Origin: Planctomycetota bacterium
GTDB taxonomy: Bacteria; Planctomycetota; JAJSAM01; JAJVHW01
NCBI GenBank assembly: GCA_021776825.1
Contig: JAJFFG010000057.1
Location: 58,909 to 122,908, forward strand
Direction: 5' to 3'
DNA length: 64,000 nt
Made by a program: the position numbers and the translations under genes. Every line of letters begins with the position of its first letter. Position 1 is the stretch's first letter. Below are positions 28,944 to 37,101 of this stretch, in pieces. The notes beneath the pieces are model-generated. The model saw nothing but the letters and a program-made list of their open reading frames with translations, was not told the origin of the DNA and did no database searches.

Positions 28944-30662
28944 TTAGGACGCCGCCGCACCCGCGTCGTCGTCGCTGTTGCGGAGCAGCACCACCAGGCC
29001 CTCGTACATGATCGCGAGCGCCAGGAGCAGCAGCAGGATCGACGGGACCAGGACGGCCATCCGCGTCGCCTCGGCACCGAACTCGTTCACGATCAGTCGG
29101 CCGAGTCCCGACACGGTGATGACCGCGAGAACGATGCCGGGAATGCCGGTGAACCAGAGCGGCTTCCCGCGCTTCTTCAGCCAAACGGTCACCATCAGCA
29201 GCGTCAGCGCGCCGAGCATCTGGTTCGACGATCCGAACACCGGCCAGATGTGTCGCCACAGAGGCGTGCCGTCGCCCGTCTCGACGACGAGTGCGAGCGG
29301 CGTGAACGCGGCGATGGCGCTCGCCACGTAGCGGTTCGACAGCGGGCCGATCTTCCAGGCGCGGCCGAGCTCCCCCAGGCAGTAGCGCTGGATGCGGCAC
29401 GCCGTGTCGAGCGTGGTCGCCGCGAACGAGATCACGATGACCGCGACGATCGTCCGCGCGACGTCCGTCGAGATGCCGCTGAACGCGCTCTGCAGCAGGT
29501 TGGAGGTCCCTTCGACGAACGCGACGATCGGACCGCCGGACTCATTCAGAGCCGCCCTCGACGCGTAGTGGTCGTGCCACCCGGCCTCGGAGAAGCCCGC
29601 GGCCACGGCGACCGTCGCCGCGACGGCGAGACAGCCCTCACCGAGCATGCTGCCGTACCCGATCGGCTTCGCGTGCCGCAGCGAGGTGATCTGCTTCGAG
29701 GTCGTCCCGCTCGCGACGAGCGAGTGGAACCCGCTGATGGCACCGCACGCGACGGTGACGAAGAGCATCGGGAAGATCGGCCCGAAGGTCTCGGAGCCCT
29801 CGGCGTGAATCATCGGCGCGGTGAGGACCGGGTTGGCGATGAACACGGCCAGGTAGATCGCGGCGAGCCCCACGAAGAGCTGGTGGCTGTTGATGAAGTC
29901 GCGCGGCTGGAGCAGCACCCAGACCGGGAGCAGGCACGTCACGAACGAGTACGCAAGCAGCAGCCCGACCCAGAGTTGCCCCGGTGTGAACCCGGCGATC
30001 CCCTCGGCGGGGAACGCCCACTGCAGCGACGCGTGCTCGGCCGCGAAGAAGACCGAGCCCCACATGAGCCCGAGAGCGATCAGGCTCGGGATCAGGATGC
30101 CGCCCCTCTTGCGGTAGTACCACCAGCCCACAGCGACGGCGAGCGGGATCTCCAGGTTGATGGGCACCACGCTGGCGGGCACCTTGACGAACAGCGAGGC
30201 GATGATCGACGCGAAGGCTGCCAGGACCAGCCACGTCAGAATCACGATCAGGCAGAGGAAGAGCGTGCGAGGTCGTTCGCCGATCAGCTCGCCGGCGATG
30301 TCGCCGACGCTCTTGCCCGAGTGACGTACGGACATGACCAACGCGCTGAAGTCGTGCATCGCCCCGATGAACACGACGCCGACGATGATCCAGAGCAGCG
30401 CTGGTCCCCAGCCCCACCCGCACGCCACGGCGGGCCCGACGATCGGCGCGGCGCCCGCGATGCTGGTGAAGTGGTGGCCGAGAACCACGTGCTTGTTCGT
30501 CGGCACGAAGTCGATGCCGTCTTCCATCGTGACGGCCGGCGTCGGCGTGTCATCCGCGTCGCACTCGAGGATGAAGCGATCGAGAAAGCGCGCGTAGAAG
30601 CGATACGCGAGAGCGAAGCAGACGAGCGCTACGCACACCCAGAACGACGCGTACTGGAACAT
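28944..30662 (-). CDS. cstA: Carbon starvation protein A family transporter
   Basis: A 572-residue protein with about 14-16 membrane helices. Family segments are clear: DGIDFVPTNKHVVLGHHFTS, IAGAAPIVGPAVACGWGWGP, GAMHDFSALVMSVRHSGKS and FAATTLDTACRIQRY. CstA/BtsT-type proteins import peptides or pyruvate during carbon limitation. It is shorter than E. coli CstA (about 700 residues), as in many other phyla. Convergent with the phosphatase-like lipoprotein gene across 18 bp. No Shine-Dalgarno sequence before the ATG; CACAAT ends 7 nt upstream. Confidence 0.95.
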   Translation of the reverse strand: MFQYASFWVCVALVCFALAYRFYARFLDRFILECDADDTPTPAVTMEDGIDFVPTNKHVVLGHHFTSIAGAAPIVGPAVACGWGWGPALLWIIVGVVFIGAMHDFSALVMSVRHSGKSVGDIAGELIGERPRTLFLCLIVILTWLVLAAFASIIASLFVKVPASVVPINLEIPLAVAVGWWYYRKRGGILIPSLIALGLMWGSVFFAAEHASLQWAFPAEGIAGFTPGQLWVGLLLAYSFVTCLLPVWVLLQPRDFINSHQLFVGLAAIYLAVFIANPVLTAPMIHAEGSETFGPIFPMLFVTVACGAISGFHSLVASGTTSKQITSLRHAKPIGYGSMLGEGCLAVAATVAVAAGFSEAGWHDHYASRAALNESGGPIVAFVEGTSNLLQSAFSGISTDVARTIVAVIVISFAATTLDTACRIQRYCLGELGRAWKIGPLSNRYVASAIAAFTPLALVVETGDGTPLWRHIWPVFGSSNQMLGALTLLMVTVWLKKRGKPLWFTGIPGIVLAVITVSGLGRLIVNEFGAEATRMAVLVPSILLLLLALAIMYEGLVVLLRNSDDDAGAAAS

Positions 30663-30707
30663 GGCGAGGATTGTGCGTCACGAGGGGGACCGACGTCACG
30701 CGTGGGG

Positions 30708-30770
30708 CTACCAGCCTGTCGGAGTTTCGGCGTCGCCGGGTGCGAGACCGCTGGTGCGACAGGCTGCTAG
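30708..30770 (+). repeat. REP-like hairpin repeat, copy 3
   Basis: Arms CAGCCTGTCG (30712-30721) and CGACAGGCTG (30758-30767) around a GC-rich loop almost identical to that of copy 5. The right end CTAG is shared with copy 4, which is head-to-head with it. Confidence 0.85.
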
Positions 30771-30828
30771 CAGGCTGTCGCGCCAACGTGCGTGGCACGG
30801 CGAGGCCGTAACTCCGACAGCCTGCTAG
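30767..30828 (-). repeat. REP-like hairpin repeat, copy 4
   Basis: 62 bp, CTAG at both ends, inverted relative to copy 3 and sharing its CTAG. It ends one base before the TGA stop codon (30829-30831) of the cysteine-rich gene. Copies 3 and 4 together fill most of the 166-bp gap upstream of cstA. Confidence 0.85.
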
Positions 30829-31554
30829 TCAGACGGCGTGGCCGAGCTTGCGGAGCTTCTTCTCGACGCGCCCCCAGGCCTTCGTTCCGAGCCGGAAACG
30901 CAGTTCGTCGGCCTGCTCGACGATGACCGCCCGCCCCACGCCCTTCGGCGGATGCAGGCAGTCGAAGCTGCGGATGTCGTCCGCCTCGTCGGGGTCGGCC
31001 TCGAGCATGTACGGGCTGGCATAGCTCGTCACGAGCGTCTCGTCGCCGCACTCGACGACGTAGATCGGGAAGAGACAGCACGTCTCGGGCTTGTAGTCGC
31101 GGAACTCCTCGCCGTGGTTCGCGGCCCACTCGTGGATCGTACACCACGGGCGCTCGCCCTTCGCGGCGGACAGGAAGATGCAGGCGCCGCTCGGCCGGTC
31201 CTCGAGCCAGAGCGTGCCGTCGTCGACCTTCCACCAGCCGCCGGCCTTCTCGATGGCCCGACCGACGTCGCGGATCTGGGCGACCTCCTCGACGACGCGC
31301 GAGATGCGCTCGACATCCACGCGCTCGATCGGAACGCGGAACGTCGTGCAGCAGGTCTTGCCGGCGAGCTTGCGCCCACGACGGTTCTGCATGCACAGCC
31401 CGTCGGAACACGCGACCTTGCGTTCGACTGCGCCCTTCACATCGACGTGGATCTTCCCCACCGAGACGATGTTCGGGTCCTTCTTGAACCGCTTGAACAT
31501 CCGGCCGATGCGGCGGTCGTCGTCGTCTGTCTCGTCGTGCTGATTCTTGCCCAC
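30829..31554 (-). CDS. Cysteine-rich protein, DUF3109/YkgJ-like
   Basis: A 241-residue soluble protein. Cysteines are spaced as in putative metal-chelating proteins: CSDGLC, GKTCCTTFRVP, GACIFL, CTIHEW and ETCCLFPIYVVEC. The order CC, C, C, CC recalls DUF3109 and YkgJ-type zinc/iron-cluster proteins, but this match is from memory of the pattern only. Start GTG at 31554 with GGGAG about 10 nt upstream. Single gene; its 3' end abuts a REP-like hairpin. Confidence 0.7.
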   Translation of the reverse strand: MGKNQHDETDDDDRRIGRMFKRFKKDPNIVSVGKIHVDVKGAVERKVACSDGLCMQNRRGRKLAGKTCCTTFRVPIERVDVERISRVVEEVAQIRDVGRAIEKAGGWWKVDDGTLWLEDRPSGACIFLSAAKGERPWCTIHEWAANHGEEFRDYKPETCCLFPIYVVECGDETLVTSYASPYMLEADPDEADDIRSFDCLHPPKGVGRAVIVEQADELRFRLGTKAWGRVEKKLRKLGHAV

Positions 31555-31655
31555 GTCGGTCGTCTCCCGTTCAACGAGCGGGGAATGTACTGCGCGGAAC
31601 CGACCCTCCGGCGCTGCATTGTCGGCGCAGGTTGTGCGAACCTCGCCGGCACGTG

Positions 31656-32258
31656 ATGAACGTCACCACGACGACGCCGCCCCCCTCCGATGCCGATGCA
31701 GCGCGGCTGCTCGCAGGAGCGCTCACGCCCGACGAGAACGTGCTCTGGGCGGGCCGCCCAGATGTGAGGCGCACGTCAAGAGTGGACGGTCGCCTGGTGG
31801 GTCTCGGACTGTTCTGGACCGCGGTGGCCGGCGCCGGCTTCTGGGGTTTCACGACCACGCTGCTGTCGGCCGAGTACGACGGTATCTCGACCGCCGCGCG
31901 CGTGGTGTTCCTCTCCGTTGCGGCCGCACCGTTCGTCGCCGTCGCCGCGTACTGCCTCGGCGGCCACGTGTGGGCGCGACGGCGTCGACGCGCGCGCACG
32001 GCGTACGCGATCACCACAACGCGCGTGCTCGCGGCGACACCGGCACTGTGGTTCCTCGGGGCGCTACGCGTACGCGAGCTTGCACGCAGTTCACTCGGCG
32101 AGGTCGTCGTGGACGCCGGACGTCATGATGTCGGCGACGTCGAGTTTCACGACGCAGGGAGCGCTTCGCCGCCGATCGCGTTCCAGAGCGTGCGCGGGAT
32201 CGAGGACGTCGCGGCGCTGGCGCGCGTCAGCGAACCGGCAAGACCCACGCCTGCATGA
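31656..32258 (+). CDS. Membrane protein with PH-like domain
   Basis: A 200-residue protein. Two membrane helices (about 37-55 and 75-98), then a basic loop and a beta region with TAYAITTTRVLAATPALWF, the pattern of bacterial PH (YdbS/YdbT-like) domains. Function unknown. ATG at 31656 is chosen; 31632 is possible. Its last 32 bases overlap the end of the convergent lipoprotein gene. Confidence 0.65.
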   Translation: MNVTTTTPPPSDADAARLLAGALTPDENVLWAGRPDVRRTSRVDGRLVGLGLFWTAVAGAGFWGFTTTLLSAEYDGISTAARVVFLSVAAAPFVAVAAYCLGGHVWARRRRRARTAYAITTTRVLAATPALWFLGALRVRELARSSLGEVVVDAGRHDVGDVEFHDAGSASPPIAFQSVRGIEDVAALARVSEPARPTPA

Positions 32259-34593
32259 TCCGGCTCCAGACGAGATCGCCCTCGACCGAGTCCCGCCAGT
32301 GACGGAGCCAGCCGTGCGGCGTCACGCCGATCCCCGCCTCGGCGCCGATCGCGTCGCCGACGTCGAAGCCGAGCAATCCCTCGAGTGCGGCGTTCGCCGG
32401 TACGAGGCGACAGCAGTTCGACGCCAGCTCGCCCATCCAGAAGTCGAACGTCTCGCGCTCACTGCCGAACGTCAGCTGCGCACCGCTCAGATTGTCGACC
32501 CACCGGTAGCGCCCGGTGGAGATGGCGTCCCACGTCGACGTGCGCGCTTCGGACTGCCCCGCACGAGCGAGTTCGGCGAGCGCCTCGTGCGCACGCCCCG
32601 CGTTGCGCGCCGCGAACTGCGTCTCCAGGAACTCGCGCACGCGTGGATCGGCGACTTCGCCGAGGGCCTCCAAGGGGAAGTTCTCGTAGCCGTCGATCAC
32701 GCGCAGGAGGGCGTCGACCACGCGCCCATCGCGAAGTTCGGCCAGGGCCTCGGGGAAGTCCGCGGGCACGAGATGCTTGCCGAGCGCGGTCGCGACCGGG
32801 CTCGGCAGACCGGCGCACTCGGCCAGCGCAGCGCGCAGCCCCTCCGACACATCGCCGCCGTCCAGCCGCGCCACTAGCCAGGCGCGCGACTCCTCCGAAC
32901 GAAGCGCCCCGACGGCGCGGACCTCGGACTCGAGCGGGGGCCGGACGAGCGCGTCGAGCGACGTGAGGATCGCGGTGACGTCGGCGGGGTCGGCCAGACG
33001 CAGCAGGAGCTGTCGTGCCAGCTGATGATCGGTGTCGAACTCGTCGGCGTCATCTAGTCGCGCTCGCAGAGCGGCCGTGAACTCGTCGTGCGCGCCGACT
33101 TCGAGGAACGCAAACGCGTCCCAGATGACGTCCGCCGGCTGCGCGCTCAGCATCAGGAAGACGAGACCTCCCGGGCGGTCGAGCGCCGCGCTCGCTCGGC
33201 GTGCGGCAGCGACCGTGCGGAACTCGGGCAGGCGGGCTCCGAGGACCGCGAGGCGTTCTGGGTCCGCCAGATCGGAGGCGAGCATCCGTCGGGCGATCTC
33301 CGCGAGTCGCGGGCGATCCCAACTGACGCGCACCCAGTGGCGCTCGTTCTCAGCGACGAGCAACGACTTCGCAAAGCGCCCGAACGCCTCTGGATCCGGA
33401 TCGAGAAGTCGGTCGAGCATGAGGCCCCGAACGAAGTCGTCGGCGACGTCGGCGTCGCGCTGCTCGAGCAGGTACACAAGGGCCATCGACTGCTCGTCGA
33501 CGCCGAACCGCTGGACGAGTCGGTGGGCGACCGTCGCGTCACCGCGCCGCAGCAGCGCACTCGCGGCGGCCTCTTCCGATCGCGACCCCAGCTCGAGCGC
33601 CGCGCGCAGGTACCCCTCGGTCGCGTCGTCGCTCAGCGCGCCCATCGCCCGGACGACCGCCGTCCACGCCATCTCGTACGGCGAGTCGTGGAGTTTCCCG
33701 CGCGCCGCCAGTTCCGTCGCCAGTTCGACGAGGAACGGAGCATCCGCCGTCGTTGGCGTCGCGTCGCCGAGCCAACGGAGGACCCAGTCGTCATGCCCGC
33801 GCTGATTGCGCTCAGCGTAGCCCTCCTCCGCCAGGATCGCGCGGAGCGCGCCGCGTAGCGCGGCGGGCAGGCCACCACCCGGGTCGGTTTCGGCGTCGAG
33901 GTGGTGCAGGAACGCCGCGGCGAGCTCCTCGCGGTGGTCGTCCGTGTAGCGGCTGAGGGTTCCCAGCTCGTCGAACGCCGACTGCGCGGTCAACTCGTTC
34001 GACGAGAACACGAGGCGCGCGACCTGCGGCAGGTGCTCTGAACGGACCTGCCGGTGCACGTCCGGGAGCATCCAGTGCACCTCCTCGAACTCCGGGTCGC
34101 GATCGAGCATGTCGAGCAGCCGCGGGATCTCGGTGCTGCCGAGGACGCCGCGGAACGCCTCGAAGTCGACGACGTCGTCGCGGCGAGTGACGTACGGGAA
34201 CAGAAGATCGATGACACGGCGCGACTCCCATGCGTCGAGCTGCTGCCACTCGAGCAGCCGGGCGGCGGCCACAGCCGCATCCCCGTCGAGCCGCAGTGCC
34301 GTACGTAGCACGGTCACGCGCTCCTCGGCGCCCAGACCCTCGAGCACACGAGCCGGGTCGACGCCCTCCTCACCCAGGTGACGGGCGAGGGCGACGTGCT
34401 GGGCGGTCGGTTCGAACGTGTCGTTCGCGCGGGCCGGAGCCTCGACGCGCTCGGGATCGGCGTGCCGCCGTCCGGGACTCTCCCGAGAGACCGGTGGCGC
34501 GGCCGGACGCGTCTCCGCGGATGACGTCTCAGCCGACTCGCCATCGCACGTGGCGAGGAGCAGGAGAGCGAGGAGGAGGGGCCTGGCGTTCAT
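32227..34593 (-). CDS. HEAT-repeat-like lipoprotein
   Basis: A 788-residue protein. Lipoprotein signal with lipobox LATC (Cys16), then a Pro/Glu/Ser-rich linker to about 60, then an almost entirely alpha-helical body with repeating 30-40 residue helix pairs (for example LARHLGEEGVDPARVLEGLG and EEVHWMLPDVHRQVRSEHL), reading like HEAT/Armadillo repeats. The last ~120 residues contain Trp/Gly-rich segments. Probably a protein-binding scaffold on an envelope face; no enzyme motif. TAGGCT lies 12 nt before the ATG and no Shine-Dalgarno sequence is seen. Confidence 0.75.
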   Translation of the reverse strand: MNARPLLLALLLLATCDGESAETSSAETRPAAPPVSRESPGRRHADPERVEAPARANDTFEPTAQHVALARHLGEEGVDPARVLEGLGAEERVTVLRTALRLDGDAAVAAARLLEWQQLDAWESRRVIDLLFPYVTRRDDVVDFEAFRGVLGSTEIPRLLDMLDRDPEFEEVHWMLPDVHRQVRSEHLPQVARLVFSSNELTAQSAFDELGTLSRYTDDHREELAAAFLHHLDAETDPGGGLPAALRGALRAILAEEGYAERNQRGHDDWVLRWLGDATPTTADAPFLVELATELAARGKLHDSPYEMAWTAVVRAMGALSDDATEGYLRAALELGSRSEEAAASALLRRGDATVAHRLVQRFGVDEQSMALVYLLEQRDADVADDFVRGLMLDRLLDPDPEAFGRFAKSLLVAENERHWVRVSWDRPRLAEIARRMLASDLADPERLAVLGARLPEFRTVAAARRASAALDRPGGLVFLMLSAQPADVIWDAFAFLEVGAHDEFTAALRARLDDADEFDTDHQLARQLLLRLADPADVTAILTSLDALVRPPLESEVRAVGALRSEESRAWLVARLDGGDVSEGLRAALAECAGLPSPVATALGKHLVPADFPEALAELRDGRVVDALLRVIDGYENFPLEALGEVADPRVREFLETQFAARNAGRAHEALAELARAGQSEARTSTWDAISTGRYRWVDNLSGAQLTFGSERETFDFWMGELASNCCRLVPANAALEGLLGFDVGDAIGAEAGIGVTPHGWLRHWRDSVEGDLVWSRIMQAWVLPVR

Positions 34594-34639
34594 CGAGGAC
34601 CGTCGAGCCTACCCGCAGATGGCGCCGCTGAAACGCAGT

Positions 34640-34667
34640 GCGCCCGCCTCCGCGAGGAGACGGGCGC
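34640..34667 (-). terminator. Stem-loop downstream of the glycine-rich gene
   Basis: Arms GCGCCCGCCTCC and GGAGACGGGCGC with a GCGA loop; one non-Watson-Crick pair. Outer AACGCA/TGCGTT extends the stem after a bulge. It lies between two minus-strand genes, 50 bp downstream of the first, and is a plausible terminator. Confidence 0.55.
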
Positions 34668-34696
34668 CGATTGCGTTCGTGGATCGTGGTCGATCG

Positions 34697-34720
34697 CTAG
34701 CCCGGCCTGTTCCGGGCTAG
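34697..34720. repeat. CTAGCCCGG palindrome at a stop codon
   Basis: Perfect inverted repeat CTAGCCCGG / CCGGGCTAG around a 6-nt loop (CCTGTT). The TAG stop of the glycine-rich gene (34717-34719, read on the minus strand) lies in it. The same nonamer forms the ends of the two 262-bp elements, so this may be a collapsed copy or a preferred target. Confidence 0.75.
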
Positions 34721-36933
34721 GGGACCTGCTGCCCGGTGGAGAGATCGAAGCGGATCGGGCCGTATGCCGTCCCGCCACGCGTCCCGGAGACCGTCACGAT
34801 CGACGTTCCGTTGTACGTGCGCGTCGACGACTCGTTGATCGGCGTGCCGGTGATCGACAGCGCGTCCGACATCGTGCCCGTGGGCCAGGTGCGCGGAGCG
34901 GTGACGAAGTTGGTCGCCGACGAGGAGGAGGTCACGAGCGTTCCCGTGAACGACTCGCTGCCGTTCAGGGTCTGGGCGCCGTTCGTCCCGTTGATGGCAA
35001 GGGTCCAGTTGCCCGCCTGGCTCCAGTTGCCGAGGCCCGTGATCGAGCCGCTGCCGCTGGTCGTCCAGGCGACGGTGACGTTGCCGCCGAGCGACATCGG
35101 AGCGACCACCGCGGTCCCGTTCACGAGGAACTGAACGGTGACCGTGAACGTGCCGCTCGCGAACAGGCCGTTGTTCGAGAGGGTGTAGACATACGTGGGA
35201 TTGGTCGTCGCGTTCTGGAGCTGGAAGGTGCTCACGACAGACGCAGGCGAGGGCATTCCGGTCGGCGGAAGTCCGCCACCCGCGAACGCGCCGCCGCCTG
35301 CACCGCCACCAGTTCCTCCGCCGCCGCCGCCGCCACCAAAGGCGCCGCCGCCGCCGAAGCCACCACCAGCACCGCCGCCGCCCGCTCCGCCGGCGCCGCC
35401 ACCTGCGCCGCCACCAAAACCGGGGAGACCAGCGCCCGGCCAGCCGCCGCCGAACGCGTTGCCACCCGGTAGACCACCCGGGAAACCGCCTCCGCCGCCA
35501 CCGCCGAGGCCACCACCACCGCCGAGGCCACCACCGCCGCCGCCTGCGCCGCCACCGCCGCCGCCGGCACCACCACCGGCACCACCACCGCCAGCACCAC
35601 CGCCAGCACCACCGCCGGGACCACCGCCGCCGCCGCCAGGATCTCCGCCTCCGCCGGGACCGCCGCCACCCCCACCGGGGTCGCCACCGCCTCCGCCGGG
35701 ACCGCCGCCGCCGCCGCCCGGATCATCGGGGCCGCCGCCGGGGTCGGTAGGCGGCTCGAACGGCGGGAAGCCGTTGCCGCCACCGCCCGTGTCATCGCCG
35801 CCCGTGTCATCGCCGCCGAAGTCATCCGCGCCGCCGCCGCCACCCCAGCCAGGAGGTCCGCCGCCGAAGCCGCCGAAGTCCCAGCCGCCGTCACCGCCAT
35901 CGGTGTCGTCGCCGCCGAAGCCCCAGCCTCCCCAGCCACCGCCACTTCCGCCTCCGCCACTGCCGGAGTCCGCGCCGTCGTCCTCGTCGAACCAGCCGCC
36001 CCACCAGGCGCTGCCGCCGTCATCGTCCGCGCCGTCGGAGGGATCGGTCGGCTCGTTCCAGCCCGGAGGAGGCCCACCGGCCCCGTTCGGGTTGTTCACC
36101 GGCGTTGCGACCTGCTCGTCCGGATCAGGAAGGGTGTGGCCCCAGTTCGGGGCGGGCTGCCAACCACTGTTCGGAGCCCAGATCGGGTTCCGGAAGACCT
36201 CGCCCGTCAGCGTCGGGAACTGCTCGGTGCGCCGGAAGCCGTGCTCGGGGGCGTGGACGCGGACGCGGACCTGCGTGCCGTCCTCCGACGACGCGAAGCC
36301 GTACTCGCCGCCACGCGGCGTCGTGAGTCCGACGTCGCGCATCGCGGTCATCAGGGGGTCGTCGGCCGTGAGCTCCGTTGTGGGCTCTCCCGGCAACGTG
36401 ATCCGTAGCGCCTTCGCGTTGGCCTGGCGGAAGTCGACCTCGACCCGCGCTCCGGCTGCCGCGGAGGCCACATCCGAGCTCGCGCGCTTGCCGAGCTTCA
36501 GCGTCGTACGGCGCTTGCGCTTGACGCGCGTCTGCACCTCGTACGCGCCCTCCCACATCGAGGACGTGCCGATCTCGATCCGGTAGATGCCGGACTTCCG
36601 CACCTTGAAGGGGCCGACCGTCACCCTGCGACCGAGCCTCGGGTGCTTGACCCGCGCCTCGCGATTGGCATTGAACCCGTCGGGATCCACGACCTGCACC
36701 TCGGGGAGCAGGTTGCTGCCCTTAGCCGGCGTGATGCGCATCCGGAAGCGCTCGCCGCGCGTCAGCTCGACGAGGAACACGTGCGTGTCCCCCTCGCGGA
36801 GCGTGCCCTGGACCGAGTCGCCCGCGCGGACCGCCATGGCCGCCTCTTCCGCGTGCGCGATCGGCGCAGCCGTCATGACGAACATGCCGGCCACCAGTAC
36901 GAGCACTCCACTCAACTTCCAGCTCGACGGCAT
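34717..36933 (-). CDS. Secreted glycine-rich protein with PPC-like N-terminal domain
   Basis: A 738-residue protein. Signal peptide (hydrophobic stretch LVLVAGMFVMTAAPIAHA). Residues 35-125 are a PPC-like beta domain (VRAGDSVQGTLREGDTHVFL), then a second beta region to about 250. Residues about 280-560 are a very long glycine-rich, partly Asp/Trp-containing tract, coded on the plus strand as repeated CCGCC/CACC. Residues 570-738 form a C-terminal Ser/Thr/Asn-rich beta domain. GAAGGGG upstream supports the ATG. Probably an extracellular structural or surface protein; repeat copy number in the tract is likely to vary and to trouble assembly. Confidence 0.8.
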   Translation of the reverse strand: MPSSWKLSGVLVLVAGMFVMTAAPIAHAEEAAMAVRAGDSVQGTLREGDTHVFLVELTRGERFRMRITPAKGSNLLPEVQVVDPDGFNANREARVKHPRLGRRVTVGPFKVRKSGIYRIEIGTSSMWEGAYEVQTRVKRKRRTTLKLGKRASSDVASAAAGARVEVDFRQANAKALRITLPGEPTTELTADDPLMTAMRDVGLTTPRGGEYGFASSEDGTQVRVRVHAPEHGFRRTEQFPTLTGEVFRNPIWAPNSGWQPAPNWGHTLPDPDEQVATPVNNPNGAGGPPPGWNEPTDPSDGADDDGGSAWWGGWFDEDDGADSGSGGGGSGGGWGGWGFGGDDTDGGDGGWDFGGFGGGPPGWGGGGGADDFGGDDTGGDDTGGGGNGFPPFEPPTDPGGGPDDPGGGGGGPGGGGGDPGGGGGGPGGGGDPGGGGGGPGGGAGGGAGGGGAGGGAGGGGGGAGGGGGGLGGGGGLGGGGGGGFPGGLPGGNAFGGGWPGAGLPGFGGGAGGGAGGAGGGGAGGGFGGGGAFGGGGGGGGTGGGAGGGAFAGGGLPPTGMPSPASVVSTFQLQNATTNPTYVYTLSNNGLFASGTFTVTVQFLVNGTAVVAPMSLGGNVTVAWTTSGSGSITGLGNWSQAGNWTLAINGTNGAQTLNGSESFTGTLVTSSSSATNFVTAPRTWPTGTMSDALSITGTPINESSTRTYNGTSIVTVSGTRGGTAYGPIRFDLSTGQQVP

Positions 36934-36999
36934 GCATCACCCCTTCGTGCGTACGCGTCCCTTGGCGTACGTCCCCATCTCGCAGCGGCGGAAGACCGG

Positions 37000-37027
37000 A
37001 GTGTAGGGCCACCCGTCCCCGCAACAA
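37000..37027 (-). promoter_or_regulatory. Putative promoter of the glycine-rich protein gene
   Basis: On the minus strand TTGTTG, 16-nt spacer, TACACT, about 65 bp before the ATG at 36933. This is the best -35/-10 pair I found in the window. Confidence 0.5.
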
Positions 37028-37101
37028 GCCCCGCGATCGGCGGCAGAGCCGACGGAGAGGGCTACGATGAGAGATCGCAACCGAGGAGAGGACCCACCCC
37101 G

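Noticed and set aside
35280..35960. Repeated CCGCC/CACC units considered as a CRISPR array
   Set aside because: Units are short, irregular and in frame with a glycine-rich protein; there are no spacers of even length and no cas genes.
35195..36586. 463-codon proline-rich open frame on the plus strand
   Set aside because: It is the complement of the glycine-rich coding tract; the minus-strand frame has a signal peptide, a PPC-like domain and a ribosome-binding site, this one has none.
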